DNA of 64,000 nt from NCBI RefSeq assembly GCF_000732485.2, contig NZ_JAQV02000002.1, forward strand, positions 88,661 to 152,660, written 5' to 3'. A model generated the notes under the pieces. That model made no database searches. It had not been told where the DNA came from and was given only the letters and a program-made list of their open reading frames with translations. Position numbers and translations under genes: made by a program. Source of the DNA: Bacillus sp. SJS (GTDB lineage: Bacteria; Bacillota; Bacilli; Bacillales; Bacillaceae). Positions 1 to 10,149 of this stretch are shown one piece after another (the stretch's first letter is position 1; every line of letters starts with the position of its first letter).

Positions 1-141
1 CGATTCAATGATTGTCTGCATCCTCAAATGCCCATATTTATGAGTTATTCATGCAAGGGTGATCGGGCTTATCGGAGAGGAATAGGTTGAGCCTTGAATC
101 TCCAGATATAATATGCAGGTCCCCCGCAATAAGTAGCATGG
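1..141. other. Left-edge region without a recognisable gene
   Basis: The 141 bases downstream of gpsA contain no open frame I can recognise and no clear intrinsic terminator. In B. subtilis this side leads to yphE, yphF and spoIVA, but none of these can be identified in the part visible here. Confidence 0.4.
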
Positions 142-1179
142 CTATTGCAAACGATTTTCCATAATGTTAACAAGGTCTTCCATTTCGTGTGTTCTTCCTC
201 TGCCCATTAATGAATCCACGGCTTCTTTTGGTGAATGCCCATTAAATAGAACATTGTAAAGCGCTTCAGCAATCGGCATGTTAACCTGGTACTTTTCAGC
301 AAGCTGATGGGCAGCTTTTGTTGTACGGACACCTTCGACCACCATTCCCATGCTGTTCAGAACCTCGTTGAGATCATGGCCTTTACCGAGCATATTGCCC
401 GCTCTCCAATTACGCGAGTGGACACTGGTACAAGTAACTATTAGATCCCCGATTCCCGTTAATCCGGAAAAGGTCAGCGGGTTTCCTCCCATGACACTGC
501 CAAGCCTAGCAATTTCAGCAAGCCCTCTTGTAATTAAAGCGGCTTTCGCGTTATCTCCATAGCCCAGGCCATCCGTAATGCCTGCTGCGAGCGCAATGAC
601 ATTTTTTAACGCACCGCCTATTTCCACACCAATCATGTCCGGATTCGTATAGACTCTGAAATGCTGATTCATGAACAGCTCCTGAACGCGTTCAGCAGCC
701 TGGACATTATTAGAGGAAGAGGTCACTGTTGTAGGGTGTCTTAAGCTAACCTCTTCTGCATGACTCGGTCCTGATAATACAACAAGATCCTTTAATATTT
801 CAGCCGGCATTTCCTCTGAAATAATCTCTGATACCCGCTTAAGCGAATCCGGCTCAATACCTTTGCATACATGGACCATTGTGACCGGCTGTTTCATTAG
901 CTCCCTTACATTCGCAAGAACTTCCCGGATGGCTTTTGAAGGAACGGCAACCACGATCGTCCGTGCATCAACCAATGCACTTTGAAGATTGTGGTATGCA
1001 GTAATTCCTTCCGGAAGTATGATATCAGGCAAATATTTGCTATTTTGCTTCTGCGTATTGATTTCATTTGCAAGCTCCTGCCTATGGCTCCATAGCCTCA
1101 CATCATGTCCATTATCAGCAAGAACTAAAGCAAGAGCCGTTCCCCAGCTTCCTGCACCAAGTACTGCAATCTTTTCCAT
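142..1179 (-). CDS. gpsA: NAD(P)H-dependent glycerol-3-phosphate dehydrogenase
   Basis: Reduces dihydroxyacetone phosphate to sn-glycerol 3-phosphate, the backbone for phospholipid synthesis in the cytoplasm. The 345-residue product has the N-terminal Rossmann motif GAGSWG (residues 8-13) and the dehydrogenase signature around [15 protein letters not shown], with the presumed catalytic lysine at 192. Length is normal for the family. The ATG is preceded by a GGGGGG-type ribosome binding site. It lies 36 bases downstream of der, the same der-gpsA pair as in B. subtilis (yphC-yphD), so co-transcription is likely. No clear terminator is visible before the window edge. Confidence 0.96.
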   Translation of the reverse strand: MEKIAVLGAGSWGTALALVLADNGHDVRLWSHRQELANEINTQKQNSKYLPDIILPEGITAYHNLQSALVDARTIVVAVPSKAIREVLANVRELMKQPVTMVHVCKGIEPDSLKRVSEIISEEMPAEILKDLVVLSGPSHAEEVSLRHPTTVTSSSNNVQAAERVQELFMNQHFRVYTNPDMIGVEIGGALKNVIALAAGITDGLGYGDNAKAALITRGLAEIARLGSVMGGNPLTFSGLTGIGDLIVTCTSVHSRNWRAGNMLGKGHDLNEVLNSMGMVVEGVRTTKAAHQLAEKYQVNMPIAEALYNVLFNGHSPKEAVDSLMGRGRTHEMEDLVNIMENRLQ

Positions 1180-1215
1180 CTTACATACCCCCCCTGCCCT
1201 TTATATGCCGATCAA

Positions 1216-2526
1216 TTATTTACGTGCCCTGGAGAAGATCTTAATCGGCGTTCCTTCAAATCCGAAGGCCTCACGGATCCGATTTTCTAAAAATCTCTCA
1301 TAGGAGAAATGCATTAACTCAGGTTCATTAACAAAAACAGCAAAAGCAGGCGGTTTGACTGCAACTTGAGTAGCATAATAAATTTTTAGCCTTTTACCTT
1401 TATCAGAAGGAGTTGGATTCATTGCTACAGCATCCATGACAACTTCATTCAAAATATTTGTTTGAACCCTTTGAGAGTGGTTTTCACTTACTTTTACAAT
1501 TTCGGGAACTAACGTATGAATCCGCTGTTTCGTTTTAGCCGATAGAAAAATAATAGGGGCATAGCTTAAGAAAAGGAAATGCTCTCTAATATTTGTCTCG
1601 AACGTTTTCATTGTTTTGTCATCTTTCTCAACAGCATCCCATTTATTCACAACAATGATGATGCCTTTTCCCGCTTCATGGGCATATCCGGCAATTTTCT
1701 TATCCTGCTCAATGATTCCTTCTTCCCCATTGATGACTACAAGAACGACATCAGAGCGGTCAATTGCTTTCAGTGCTCTTAGGACGCTGTATTTCTCTGT
1801 GGATTCATAGACTTTTCCTTTTTTTCTCATTCCAGCCGTATCGATAATTACGTATTCCTGGCCGTTATGCTTGAATGTTGTATCCACTGCGTCTCTAGTC
1901 GTGCCGGCAATATCACTGACGATTACACGCTCTTCGCCGAGCATAGCATTAACAAGCGATGATTTTCCGACATTCGGTCTGCCAATCAAGCTGAACTTAA
2001 TAATTTCCTCATCATAATCCGACTGGCTGATTCCGGCAAAATGCTTAATGACATCATCCAGCATATCTCCAAGGCCAATCCCATGAGATCCTGAAATCGG
2101 GAACGGATCGCCAAAGCCGAGTGCATAGAAATCATACATTGCTTCACGCATATCCGGATTATCGATTTTATTTACAGCCAGTACGACAGGCTTTTTCGTT
2201 CGATAGAGGATTTTAGCAACTTCTTCATCAGCTGCCGTAACCCCTTCTCTGCCGTTTGTCATGAAGATGATGACATCTGCTTCATCAATCGCAATTTCTG
2301 CCTGGTGCCTGATTTGGGCTAAAAACGGTTCATCGCCAATATCGATTCCGCCTGTATCAATGATGTTAAATTCGTAATTAAGCCATTCTCCTTTATTGTA
2401 TATCCGATCCCGTGTAACTCCTGGACGGTCTTCTACAATGGAAACCCGCTCTCCGACAATTCTATTAAAAATAGTTGATTTACCGACGTTTGGTCTCCCT
2501 ACTATTGCAACTACTGGTTTTGGCAT
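1216..2526 (-). CDS. der: Ribosome assembly GTPase Der (EngA)
   Basis: Essential double GTPase that acts in maturation of the 50S ribosomal subunit. Two tandem GTP-binding domains are visible, each with a GRPNVGKS P-loop (near residues 9 and 180), DTxG switch II motifs and NKxD motifs (NKID, NKWD), followed by a C-terminal KH-like RNA-binding domain. The frame extends 11 codons further upstream, but the ATG at 2526 is preferred: it follows AAGGATG with normal spacing and gives the usual N-terminus [17 protein letters not shown] and a 436-residue protein. Upstream lies a long leader with a sigma-A-type promoter; gpsA follows. Confidence 0.96.
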   Translation of the reverse strand: MPKPVVAIVGRPNVGKSTIFNRIVGERVSIVEDRPGVTRDRIYNKGEWLNYEFNIIDTGGIDIGDEPFLAQIRHQAEIAIDEADVIIFMTNGREGVTAADEEVAKILYRTKKPVVLAVNKIDNPDMREAMYDFYALGFGDPFPISGSHGIGLGDMLDDVIKHFAGISQSDYDEEIIKFSLIGRPNVGKSSLVNAMLGEERVIVSDIAGTTRDAVDTTFKHNGQEYVIIDTAGMRKKGKVYESTEKYSVLRALKAIDRSDVVLVVINGEEGIIEQDKKIAGYAHEAGKGIIIVVNKWDAVEKDDKTMKTFETNIREHFLFLSYAPIIFLSAKTKQRIHTLVPEIVKVSENHSQRVQTNILNEVVMDAVAMNPTPSDKGKRLKIYYATQVAVKPPAFAVFVNEPELMHFSYERFLENRIREAFGFEGTPIKIFSRARK

Positions 2527-2805
2527 ATCTTTTACATCCTTTCCAACACGATCCTGCATGACAGCCTGCTCAAAGGCATGCTTATTCTGCTTGTATTAAA
2601 CATTTAATTTATTATTAATACGATCATATCATTTCAATTTTCATTAAGGTGATGTCCGCGTTTAATTATGGTCACACATAGGTTGTACCTTGTTTATGCG
2701 GGTCCGGGCTTTATAGGGCAGCCGCTTTATTTTGTTTCCTGTAAGCCCGAAAAACGTGATGAAATAAACCCTTCCATCAAATTCCGAAGAAGGGCGTCCA
2801 AACCT

Positions 2806-2834
2806 ATCATATCAGCTTTTCTCGTATTTAACAA
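2806..2834 (-). promoter_or_regulatory. Candidate sigma-A promoter for der-gpsA
   Basis: On the minus strand TTGTTA (2829-2834), a 17-base spacer and TATGAT (2806-2811) match a vegetative promoter. This would start transcription about 270 bases before der. The leader contains a CCCTTC...GAAGGG hairpin near 2770-2795 and no convincing ORF. Inferred from sequence only. Confidence 0.5.
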
Positions 2835-2880
2835 TTTAAGTTCGTACATCCTGTAAAGTTCTTTTTTCCCGTCTGCTTTT

Positions 2881-3486
2881 TCAGACGTTCCGGCTTTGCT
2901 TATTCTTACTCGGCTTTCCGTAGGCGTTACCGAAGTTTACATAACGTTCCATCAGACCCCAAATACTAAAGCCGCCCATTCCAAGTAATGAAAAATCCAG
3001 AAACGTATCCTGGCCTATGCTTACTGCTCCGGAAACGGGAAGGATGATTAATTCATAAAGTAATTCTCCGTTGCAAATTCCAATTAAAAACAAACACATT
3101 TTACCTGAAAAGGATGTACCCAGTAATCCCACGGCTATAAAAATGATCAGAAATAACAATAAGAACGGACTGATTGTAAACCACACCGGATCAAAAAGCT
3201 GCATAAGCTTTAACCCGGCATATCCAGATGCAATTCCAAGTGCCCCAATCATAAACCGCAAAGATCGATGCAATCGATATTTAGCTGCCAATCCGCATGC
3301 GCCGATGTAAAGAAGTAAAAAAGCCACTCCCATTTCACCATCTGGCAAAGATATCTGAAATCCCGCGGAAATAATAAGCAGGAGAAGGTAAAAAGAAAAA
3401 AAAGTTCTGAGATTCGATTTATTCATTAAAAACGATGACGCAATCCATAAAGCCCAAGAAATCCAGTAAAATAATATCCCCTGCAT
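2881..3486 (-). CDS. yphA: YphA-like integral membrane protein
   Basis: A 201-residue, very hydrophobic protein with about six predicted membrane segments spread over residues 1-175 and a basic C-terminal tail (KPSKNKQSRNV). I identify it by its place between fni/ypzI and der, where B. subtilis carries the membrane protein gene yphA, and by similar size; no catalytic motif is visible. The ATG has a good site (GGGAGAGGATTTTTT). It has its own upstream region and no overlap with neighbours. Function is not deducible from the sequence. Confidence 0.75.
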   Translation of the reverse strand: MQGILFYWISWALWIASSFLMNKSNLRTFFSFYLLLLIISAGFQISLPDGEMGVAFLLLYIGACGLAAKYRLHRSLRFMIGALGIASGYAGLKLMQLFDPVWFTISPFLLLFLIIFIAVGLLGTSFSGKMCLFLIGICNGELLYELIILPVSGAVSIGQDTFLDFSLLGMGGFSIWGLMERYVNFGNAYGKPSKNKQSRNV

Positions 3487-3715
3487 AAAAAATCCTCTCC
3501 CATCTCTATCATTATGGAAAAGATCAGCCGGTTTTAATCAAATTTAATGATTGAAAGATGAAGTTTGAAGCAAACTATTTAAAAATAGGCTTGTTAAACC
3601 TGTCTGTAGATTTTCTCTTGAGGACTCAGCACTTTTTGCTAAGAGGATCATGAGCAACAAGGGAACCAGAGTCATCAGTCAGTCTTAACAAAGTCTGCAG
3701 TCAGGGGGTGTATGT

Positions 3716-3844
3716 ATGGGAAAAGACCGTCAAGAGAAGAAATTGAAGGAAAGCAGAAGAGTTGAATCCGACCGTGATCAGAAATTGGAAAACAAGGGCG
3801 CTACAAGCCTTGAAAGTACTGAACAATCAAGAGAAAGAAATTAA
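3716..3844 (+). CDS. ypzI: YpzI-like small hydrophilic protein
   Basis: A 42-residue frame starting MGKDRQEKKLKESRR and ending EQSRERN. It is highly charged with no hydrophobic stretch. The start is preceded by AGGGGGTG and the stop runs straight into a strong terminator, which supports a real, separately transcribed small gene. Size, composition and position between fni and yphA match the Bacillus YpzI family of unknown function; this is from memory, not a search. A second ATG five bases upstream in another frame stops after 17 codons and was rejected. Confidence 0.72.
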   Translation: MGKDRQEKKLKESRRVESDRDQKLENKGATSLESTEQSRERN

Positions 3845-3846
3845 AA

Positions 3847-3905
3847 CAAAAAGCCCTTTGCCAGCATGCTTCTCATTGAGAGAGCATGTCTGGCGAGGGC
3901 TTTTT

Positions 3906-3907
<2 letters not shown>
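3847..3907. terminator. Bidirectional terminator between ypzI and fni
   Basis: AAAGCCCT and GCCAGCATGCT pair with AGCATGTCTGGC and AGGGCTTT to make a long hairpin with T-runs on both strands. It serves the convergent ypzI (plus) and fni (minus), overlapping the fni stop codon. Confidence 0.9.
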
Positions 3908-4961
<1,054 letters not shown>

Positions 4962-4970
4962 TCATCACCA

Positions 4971-6131
4971 TTATTTAAGTTTTTTTAACTGATCGCCAAT
5001 CATATCGCCCAATGAGAATCCTGTTGATTCTTCTTTCGGCTGATAATTTTTATAATCGTTCTCATCTGCCTTTTGAGGCTCTTCAAGCTCCTTCATGCTG
5101 AGAGAAATTCTTTGCTCATTCTCATTTACATCCAGCACTTTCACACTCACTTCCTGTCCTTCTTCAAGAACTTCCTGAGGTGTGCCAATATGCTTGTTGG
5201 AAATTTGAGAAATATGAACAAGTCCTTCTACTCCAGGCAATATTTCAACAAAAGCTCCAAAGCTTACGAGGCGCTTGACGGTACCGTCTTTAACATCTCC
5301 AGCTTTCACTTTTTCAGAAATTTGCGACCATGGCCCAGGCAATGTTTCTTTAATCGATAGTGAAATACGCTCATTATCACGGTCAACTGAAAGGACTTTA
5401 ACAGATACTTTTTGACCTTCTTCAACTACATCGGATGGCTTATCCACATGTGTATGGGAAAGCTGGGAGATATGAACGAGTCCGTCTACTCCACCGATGT
5501 CAACAAAAGCTCCAAAGTCTGTCAGACGCTGAACGGTTCCTTCCAAAACCTGGTCCGCTTGAAGGGATTCAAGCAGTTCCTGTTTTTTATCCGAGGACTC
5601 CTTTTCAATAACAGCTCTGTGGGAGAGAATGACGCGGTTTTTTTCCCGGTCCAGCTCTACTACCATTAAGGAGAGTTCTTTCCCTTTGTAGTCTGAAAAA
5701 TCTTCTACAAAATGAGTTTCCACAAGTGATGCCGGAATAAATCCTCTAACGCCCAGATCCACTACAAGTCCGCCTTTTACAACGTCTTTGATCTCAGCTT
5801 CGAAAATCCCTTTTTCTTCATACTTCTTCTCAAGGTCGTCCCAAGCCTTGTCTGCATCTACTGCACGCTTGGATAAAATAATGGCTTCTTCTTCAACCTT
5901 GGAAACCTTTAGTTCAAGTTCATCGTTTTCCTTGACTGCATCAGAAGCTTTTTCAATGTGAAGGCTGGAAAGCTCGCTGATTGGAATAATGCCTGTGTGC
6001 TTGTAATTGTCAATTTCAACAATTACCTGCTTCTCCTCAACCTTCGTTACCGTACCTTTAAGGATATCCCCAACTTCAGGTACAGCTACTTCCACGTTAT
6101 TCATTTCCCCATTGTTCATTTCATCTACCAT
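4971..6131 (-). CDS. ypfD: S1 RNA-binding domain protein YpfD (S1-like)
   Basis: Four consecutive S1 domains occupy roughly residues 20-85, 103-170, 188-257 and 275-344, with the repeated signature VDGLVHISQLS / VEGLVHISQIS. It resembles ribosomal protein S1 but is shorter than the proteobacterial form; in B. subtilis YpfD is dispensable and its role in translation is uncertain. The ATG at 6131 is chosen over the upstream in-frame codon because AAGGAGG lies 8 bases before it, giving 386 residues. fni follows closely. Confidence 0.94.
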   Translation of the reverse strand: MVDEMNNGEMNNVEVAVPEVGDILKGTVTKVEEKQVIVEIDNYKHTGIIPISELSSLHIEKASDAVKENDELELKVSKVEEEAIILSKRAVDADKAWDDLEKKYEEKGIFEAEIKDVVKGGLVVDLGVRGFIPASLVETHFVEDFSDYKGKELSLMVVELDREKNRVILSHRAVIEKESSDKKQELLESLQADQVLEGTVQRLTDFGAFVDIGGVDGLVHISQLSHTHVDKPSDVVEEGQKVSVKVLSVDRDNERISLSIKETLPGPWSQISEKVKAGDVKDGTVKRLVSFGAFVEILPGVEGLVHISQISNKHIGTPQEVLEEGQEVSVKVLDVNENEQRISLSMKELEEPQKADENDYKNYQPKEESTGFSLGDMIGDQLKKLK

Positions 6132-6168
6132 TCCATTTACCTCCTTGGTCAAAACCTGCACAACTTTG

Positions 6169-6196
6169 ATAATATGTATGGTATTCCATTCGACAA
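6169..6196 (-). promoter_or_regulatory. Candidate sigma-A promoter for ypfD-fni
   Basis: Minus-strand TTGTCG, 16-base spacer, TATTAT, placed about 40 bases before the ypfD start. Sequence match only. Confidence 0.5.
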
Positions 6197-6269
6197 ACGA
6201 ATGAAATGAAAACCCCTCTTTGTACTAACTTCTAATAAATGCTACTTTTTGTCAAGTCAAAACTCTTGA

Positions 6270-6851
6270 TTAACGATGTTTTTCGAGCAGTTCTCTGATT
6301 TGTTCCATTATGACTATTGTCATTTCATCCGCAGTGACTTTTCTCTCTCTGTACTCACTGGCATCCAGAGGTTTTCCGAAATAAATACGGACTTTCTTAA
6401 AAGGTTTGTACGGCCCAACGACTGCACAAGGGACAATGAGCGCATCTGACCGAAGAGCAAAAAATCCCGCTCCTGCGAGTCCTTTTCCAAGCTGGCCGTC
6501 TTTACTTCTTGTTCCCTCAGGAAACAATCCTAAAACCTCTCCATCCTTTAAAACTTTTAGTCCTTTTCTCAGTGCTTCCCTGTCACTCAATCCCCTTTTT
6601 ACAGGAAAAGCTCCGACCTTCAGGAGAATCTTCCCTAATACAGGAATAGTAAATAATTCTTCTTTCGCCATAAAATGGACCATGCGGGGTGTACAGGCAC
6701 CGACGATCGGGGGATCCAGGTTGTCAATATGATTGCTGCATAACAGAACGGAGCCTGATTTGGGAAAATTCTCTCTCCCATGTACTTCCATTCTGTAAAT
6801 TGGCTTAAATAAAACTAATACAAGGTTTTTTCCAAACTGGTATAAGGACAT
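6270..6851 (-). CDS. plsC: 1-acyl-sn-glycerol-3-phosphate acyltransferase (PlsC)
   Basis: Adds the second acyl chain to lysophosphatidic acid, giving phosphatidic acid at the membrane. The acyltransferase block I motif H-X4-D is at residues 41-46 (NHIDNLD) and block III FPEGTR at 110-115; the length of 193 residues is typical. An N-terminal amphipathic segment (residues 5-20) fits peripheral membrane association. It starts within a few bases of the cmk stop, so the two are translated from one message as in B. subtilis. Confidence 0.94.
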   Translation of the reverse strand: MSLYQFGKNLVLVLFKPIYRMEVHGRENFPKSGSVLLCSNHIDNLDPPIVGACTPRMVHFMAKEELFTIPVLGKILLKVGAFPVKRGLSDREALRKGLKVLKDGEVLGLFPEGTRSKDGQLGKGLAGAGFFALRSDALIVPCAVVGPYKPFKKVRIYFGKPLDASEYRERKVTADEMTIVIMEQIRELLEKHR

Positions 6852-6856
6852 TGTTA

Positions 6857-7528
6857 TCAGAGCCTCTCTATCATCAATTCTTTAATGCGGTCTACAACCT
6901 CGCGTATACTGAGTGAAGTCGTATCGATTTCAACAGCATCCTCCGCTTTCTTTAATGGAGACACTTCTCTTTCGGAATCCAGTTTATCCCGGCGCGCAAT
7001 CTCATTGGCTAAAAGATCGATGCTTGATTCATATCCTCTAAGCAGATTTTCTTCATGTCTGCGCTTTGCCCGCTCTTCGACGGAAGCAAGCAGAAACACT
7101 TTTACATCTGCTTCCGGAAGGACATGAGTTCCGATATCACGGCCATCCATGACCACTCCCCCGGCTTCAGCCATTTTCTGCTGTCTTCTGACCATTTCTT
7201 CCCGTACCAAACGATGCATGGAAACGGCCGAAACCTGATTGCTGATTTCACTTGTCCGAATTTCTTCCGTTACATTTTCCCCATTGATCAGAACAAGCTG
7301 ATTTGAACCCTCCGGCACAAGAGTGATTTCCATTGAATGAAGCAGTTCCATCAATTCACCCTCATTTTCAGGATCTTTTTTATTTCTGATTGCTTTAAAA
7401 GTCAGGGCTCTGTACATTGCCCCTGTGTCTATATAAACATACGAAAAGTCCCTGGCTACTTGTTTAGCGACAGTACTTTTGCCTGCTGCGGCAGGTCCAT
7501 CTATTGCTACCGATAGTCTTTTATTCAT
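6857..7528 (-). CDS. cmk: Cytidylate kinase
   Basis: Phosphorylates CMP and dCMP to the diphosphates. P-loop GPAAAGKS at residues 11-18, the D-T-G-A-M-Y-R substrate segment, and the GRDIG motif are all present; the 223-residue length matches the family. The ATG at 7528 is preferred over an in-frame TTG two codons earlier, because the AAGGAG box is 8 bases from the ATG but only a base or so from the TTG. plsC follows directly. Confidence 0.96.
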   Translation of the reverse strand: MNKRLSVAIDGPAAAGKSTVAKQVARDFSYVYIDTGAMYRALTFKAIRNKKDPENEGELMELLHSMEITLVPEGSNQLVLINGENVTEEIRTSEISNQVSAVSMHRLVREEMVRRQQKMAEAGGVVMDGRDIGTHVLPEADVKVFLLASVEERAKRRHEENLLRGYESSIDLLANEIARRDKLDSEREVSPLKKAEDAVEIDTTSLSIREVVDRIKELMIERL

Positions 7529-7608
7529 GTTCAATCTCCTTCTAAGAGTAATAGATTCATTGCAGTCCGCAGCAGAAAAGAATGCAGACCGGTCATCTGC
7601 ACACGTGA

Positions 7609-7782
7609 TTATTTAAATGTTTCCAGCCATTCACTAACTGTCTGCCTGTTTACGCCCTCATACCGGATTGCTTTAGATACATACGGCTTAACCGCGGGCT
7701 GCTGCATAATCGCCTGTGCAGCAATTAATGCGGCCAGATGAAAAATAATCAATTTCATTAACATTCTTTCTGCTCGTTTCAT
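7609..7782 (-). CDS. ypfB: YpfB-like small membrane protein (DUF5359 type)
   Basis: A 57-residue frame, [10 protein letters not shown] then a hydrophobic helix at about residues 9-27 ([15 protein letters not shown]), ending [16 protein letters not shown]. The short N-terminal helix plus the YEGVxxxxVSEW tail matches my recollection of B. subtilis YpfB, which also lies between cmk and ypfA. The ribosome site is weak (GAGCGGG). Function unknown. A MITE-like repeat separates it from ypfA. Confidence 0.7.
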   Translation of the reverse strand: MKRAERMLMKLIIFHLAALIAAQAIMQQPAVKPYVSKAIRYEGVNRQTVSEWLETFK

Positions 7783-7810
7783 ATCCCGCTCACACCTGAC
7801 CTTTTTAAGA

Positions 7811-7959
7811 CTCTGTCAAATCAGGCTGTCGATTTCCACTGCAGGCGTTCGTTTATCTTTGCTGGGCGGTGAGCCTCTTATGCGCTTTGCGCCTTCGGTG
7901 TCTCACGCCTTCCGCTTCAATGAACAGTGTTAAAAATCAACATCATGCTTAGCATAGCC
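7811..7959 (+). repeat. MITE-like dispersed repeat, full-length copy 1
   Basis: About 150 bases between ypfB and ypfA. Left end CTCTGTCAAATCAGGCTGTC, centre with GGCGTTCG, GTGAGCCTC, GCGCTTTGCGCC and CTCACGCCTTCCGC, and right end AATCAACATCATGCTTAG followed by CATAGCC. The centre and order match the copy at 32085-32217 in reverse orientation. No coding capacity. Confidence 0.75.
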
Positions 7960-7992
7960 TTTTTTAAAAAGTATCGGTCTAAGGAAATGAAC

Positions 7993-8652
7993 TTATTCAG
8001 CGGCAGCTTCTTTTTTCCTATGAAGAATTTGCTGATCAAAACAAAAACGAACAATTTTCTGCTGTGCGGTTTCAGTCATGTTGATAAATTTAATCGTAGC
8101 TTTTTTGATCCCTGAAGAATCCTCTAAAATCCGGACAGATTCCGAGTCGACCTTAACATAGCTAATCGTTCCATCCTGCAAGGGAAGAGACATCCATACT
8201 ATGAGCTGCTCTTTCTCGCTTAGTTCAGTATGTTTCGGAATAATGATACCTGCTCCTCCTGCACTTATATCGGATGTAACAGTCACGAATGGTGCAAAGG
8301 CTTCAGCTGGAGAATGGACAGCGACATTAACATCTGAATCAATCCGGACGTATTGTCTTCTTTGTATTTTCAAAACGTCTTGATTATCAGGTTTTTTCAG
8401 GAGGATAACGGGAATGTTTTCTTTTCTTCTGCCCATAACGGCTGTTTCGAACTTGTAAGGGTTTTGATCGGAGGCCACATACAGACAGGTAAGAAGCGTG
8501 CCGTTCATAATAAAGGCTGTTTTCCCTGTACTTTCATTAAGAGGATAATCAATTGATATCGTGCCTTCGTCCATTGATACGATTTTGCATTTATACACAT
8601 CGCCAGACTGGTCCAGCGGTTCAAGTGTTATCACATTCCCTATCTCAAGCAT
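7993..8652 (-). CDS. motI: PilZ-domain c-di-GMP receptor (MotI/YpfA)
   Basis: A 219-residue flagellar-brake protein: an N-terminal YcgR-like beta domain (residues 1-90) and a PilZ domain (about 95-205) carrying both cyclic-di-GMP contact motifs, RxxxR as RRQYVR (98-103) and DxSxxG as DISAGG (128-133). In B. subtilis MotI (formerly YpfA) binds c-di-GMP and acts on MotA to stop flagellar rotation. ATG start with AAAAGAGTGATGAA before it. Transcribed alone between a MITE repeat and the ypeB terminator. Confidence 0.9.
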   Translation of the reverse strand: MLEIGNVITLEPLDQSGDVYKCKIVSMDEGTISIDYPLNESTGKTAFIMNGTLLTCLYVASDQNPYKFETAVMGRRKENIPVILLKKPDNQDVLKIQRRQYVRIDSDVNVAVHSPAEAFAPFVTVTSDISAGGAGIIIPKHTELSEKEQLIVWMSLPLQDGTISYVKVDSESVRILEDSSGIKKATIKFINMTETAQQKIVRFCFDQQILHRKKEAAAE

Positions 8653-8717
8653 TTCATCACTCTTTTCAAATCGTTTATTCTATTTTGTTCCCACTCTTTA
8701 TTAAATCATGGAATAAG

Positions 8718-8747
8718 AAAAAGGAAAAGTCTCGACTTTTCCTTTTT
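8718..8747. terminator. Terminator downstream of ypeB
   Basis: Perfect inverted repeat AAAAAGGAAAAGTC-TC-GACTTTTCCTTTTT, ending the sleB-ypeB operon and insulating ypfA. Confidence 0.85.
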
Positions 8748-8784
8748 CAATCGGATTAATTACAGCAGAAGCATAATCAGACCA

Positions 8785-10134
8785 TTACAGTTCGTTAAAA
8801 ATGGGCTCCGCATTTTTAAGTTTTTCTACTTTTTCTTCCATTCCAGTGCTTGCATTGATAAACATCCTGAACGTATCGTCATCAATGGTTCCTAGAAATT
8901 CATAGCATAAAACCTCTTCACCGAGCTCATTTGTAATAACAGCAAGTCTGCTTTCCTGCACCATGACTTTTTGATTAATTTTTTCCCTCGCCTGATTTTC
9001 TTTTAATTCAGGTTTGGGGACTTGTCTTTTTCTATGCGCGGCTAGAAAATCCTTTGCAGAAAATCCGATGATCTGTCCGTCATCCAAAGCAACTTTGATC
9101 TTTAGTGTATCCGGGTAAAGCAGAATTCCATTCTCATTGGGAACGTAAGAGAATACACCGATCGAATCATATTGCGCACTCTCATTCAATACGAGATCCT
9201 CAGCTTCGAAGCCATGTTCTTTCAAGAAGGATACGGCATTATTTGAAGCGTCATTAAGGCTGATGTTTTCTTCATTCACCTTTCTGCTTTGTATAAGCCA
9301 GATCGGATAACCGCCTTTTTTCGTAATATCCATGTACAAATCTGCTTTATGCTTTTTATCGTACATGGATACACTGTAAAATTCGAATCCCGCGCCCTTT
9401 CCGCTTTGTGTAACCTTCAATTTATCGACATCAGTAGACGCAAACTCTTTTGCCCTTTGTTTTGCCTGCTCTGGTGTGATGTCATTGCCCTTAAGCTGTT
9501 CAAAACCCTTTTCCATCGTTTTCATAGAAGTGAAGCCCGGACCAAAGTCGGTTTCTGAGTAGGCACTTACGTTGTTTTCTACAGATTTGAATCCATCTAC
9601 AATGGTATTGTCCTGCTGCTTCTTGCCAGAAGCCAATGCAAGCTCCACATCCATCCACCGCAGATTTTTATCAATAACCATATGCTGAACATTTCTCAGC
9701 TCATTTTGAATATCAGAAGATTTTTCATAAAGCTTTTGAAGCGATGCATATTCATCCTTTGATAATGGCTTATTTTCCAAATCTCTAATCGCTGCTCTGT
9801 AGCTGAAATCTCCTATGCTTGCAAGGAATTCTTCTGTCTTATTAAACGGAAGAAGGGTAAGAGGAAGCTGTCCTACATCATTATGAGCCTCTGAAGTGAT
9901 TCTCCATACTTCAGCAAGTGCCGGAGATAAAGATTCCCTTGAGTTCATGGCAAGCGTTGTTCCGATTTTGTCATGAAGCTCATCCATTTGATAGGACAAA
10001 TCATGAAACGCACGCTGGTAATTGTTCTCTGCATGGATAAGGACCGCGTTTTTTTCCTGATGCTCTTTGTAGCCCCAATATCCGGTTCCAATAACGGCGA
10101 TTGCAAGAAACGCAATAAGTATTCCGCGTATCAC
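8785..10134 (-). CDS. ypeB: Germination protein YpeB
   Basis: Spore protein needed to bring and keep the cortex-lytic enzyme SleB in the dormant spore. The 449-residue protein has an N-terminal signal/anchor helix (residues 3-19), a long helical domain, and C-terminal PepSY-type repeats (GFEFYSVSMYDKK and later KVALDDGQIIGFSAKDFL regions). The start is GTG, 8 bases after AAGGGGG. It follows sleB by 15 bases, forming the standard two-gene operon presumably made in the forespore. Confidence 0.95.
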   Translation of the reverse strand: MIRGILIAFLAIAVIGTGYWGYKEHQEKNAVLIHAENNYQRAFHDLSYQMDELHDKIGTTLAMNSRESLSPALAEVWRITSEAHNDVGQLPLTLLPFNKTEEFLASIGDFSYRAAIRDLENKPLSKDEYASLQKLYEKSSDIQNELRNVQHMVIDKNLRWMDVELALASGKKQQDNTIVDGFKSVENNVSAYSETDFGPGFTSMKTMEKGFEQLKGNDITPEQAKQRAKEFASTDVDKLKVTQSGKGAGFEFYSVSMYDKKHKADLYMDITKKGGYPIWLIQSRKVNEENISLNDASNNAVSFLKEHGFEAEDLVLNESAQYDSIGVFSYVPNENGILLYPDTLKIKVALDDGQIIGFSAKDFLAAHRKRQVPKPELKENQAREKINQKVMVQESRLAVITNELGEEVLCYEFLGTIDDDTFRMFINASTGMEEKVEKLKNAEPIFNEL

Positions 10135-10149
10135 AGGTAAACCCCCTTC

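Noticed and set aside
2668..2856. Plus-strand 62-codon frame upstream of der, and a 40-codon minus-strand frame in the same leader
   Set aside because: Neither has a ribosome site; the minus-strand frame overlaps the promoter of der and looks like chance.
2866..2886. GTCTG/CAGAC hairpin at the end of yphA as a terminator
   Set aside because: The stem is short and is followed by GGGAAAA rather than T residues on the minus strand.
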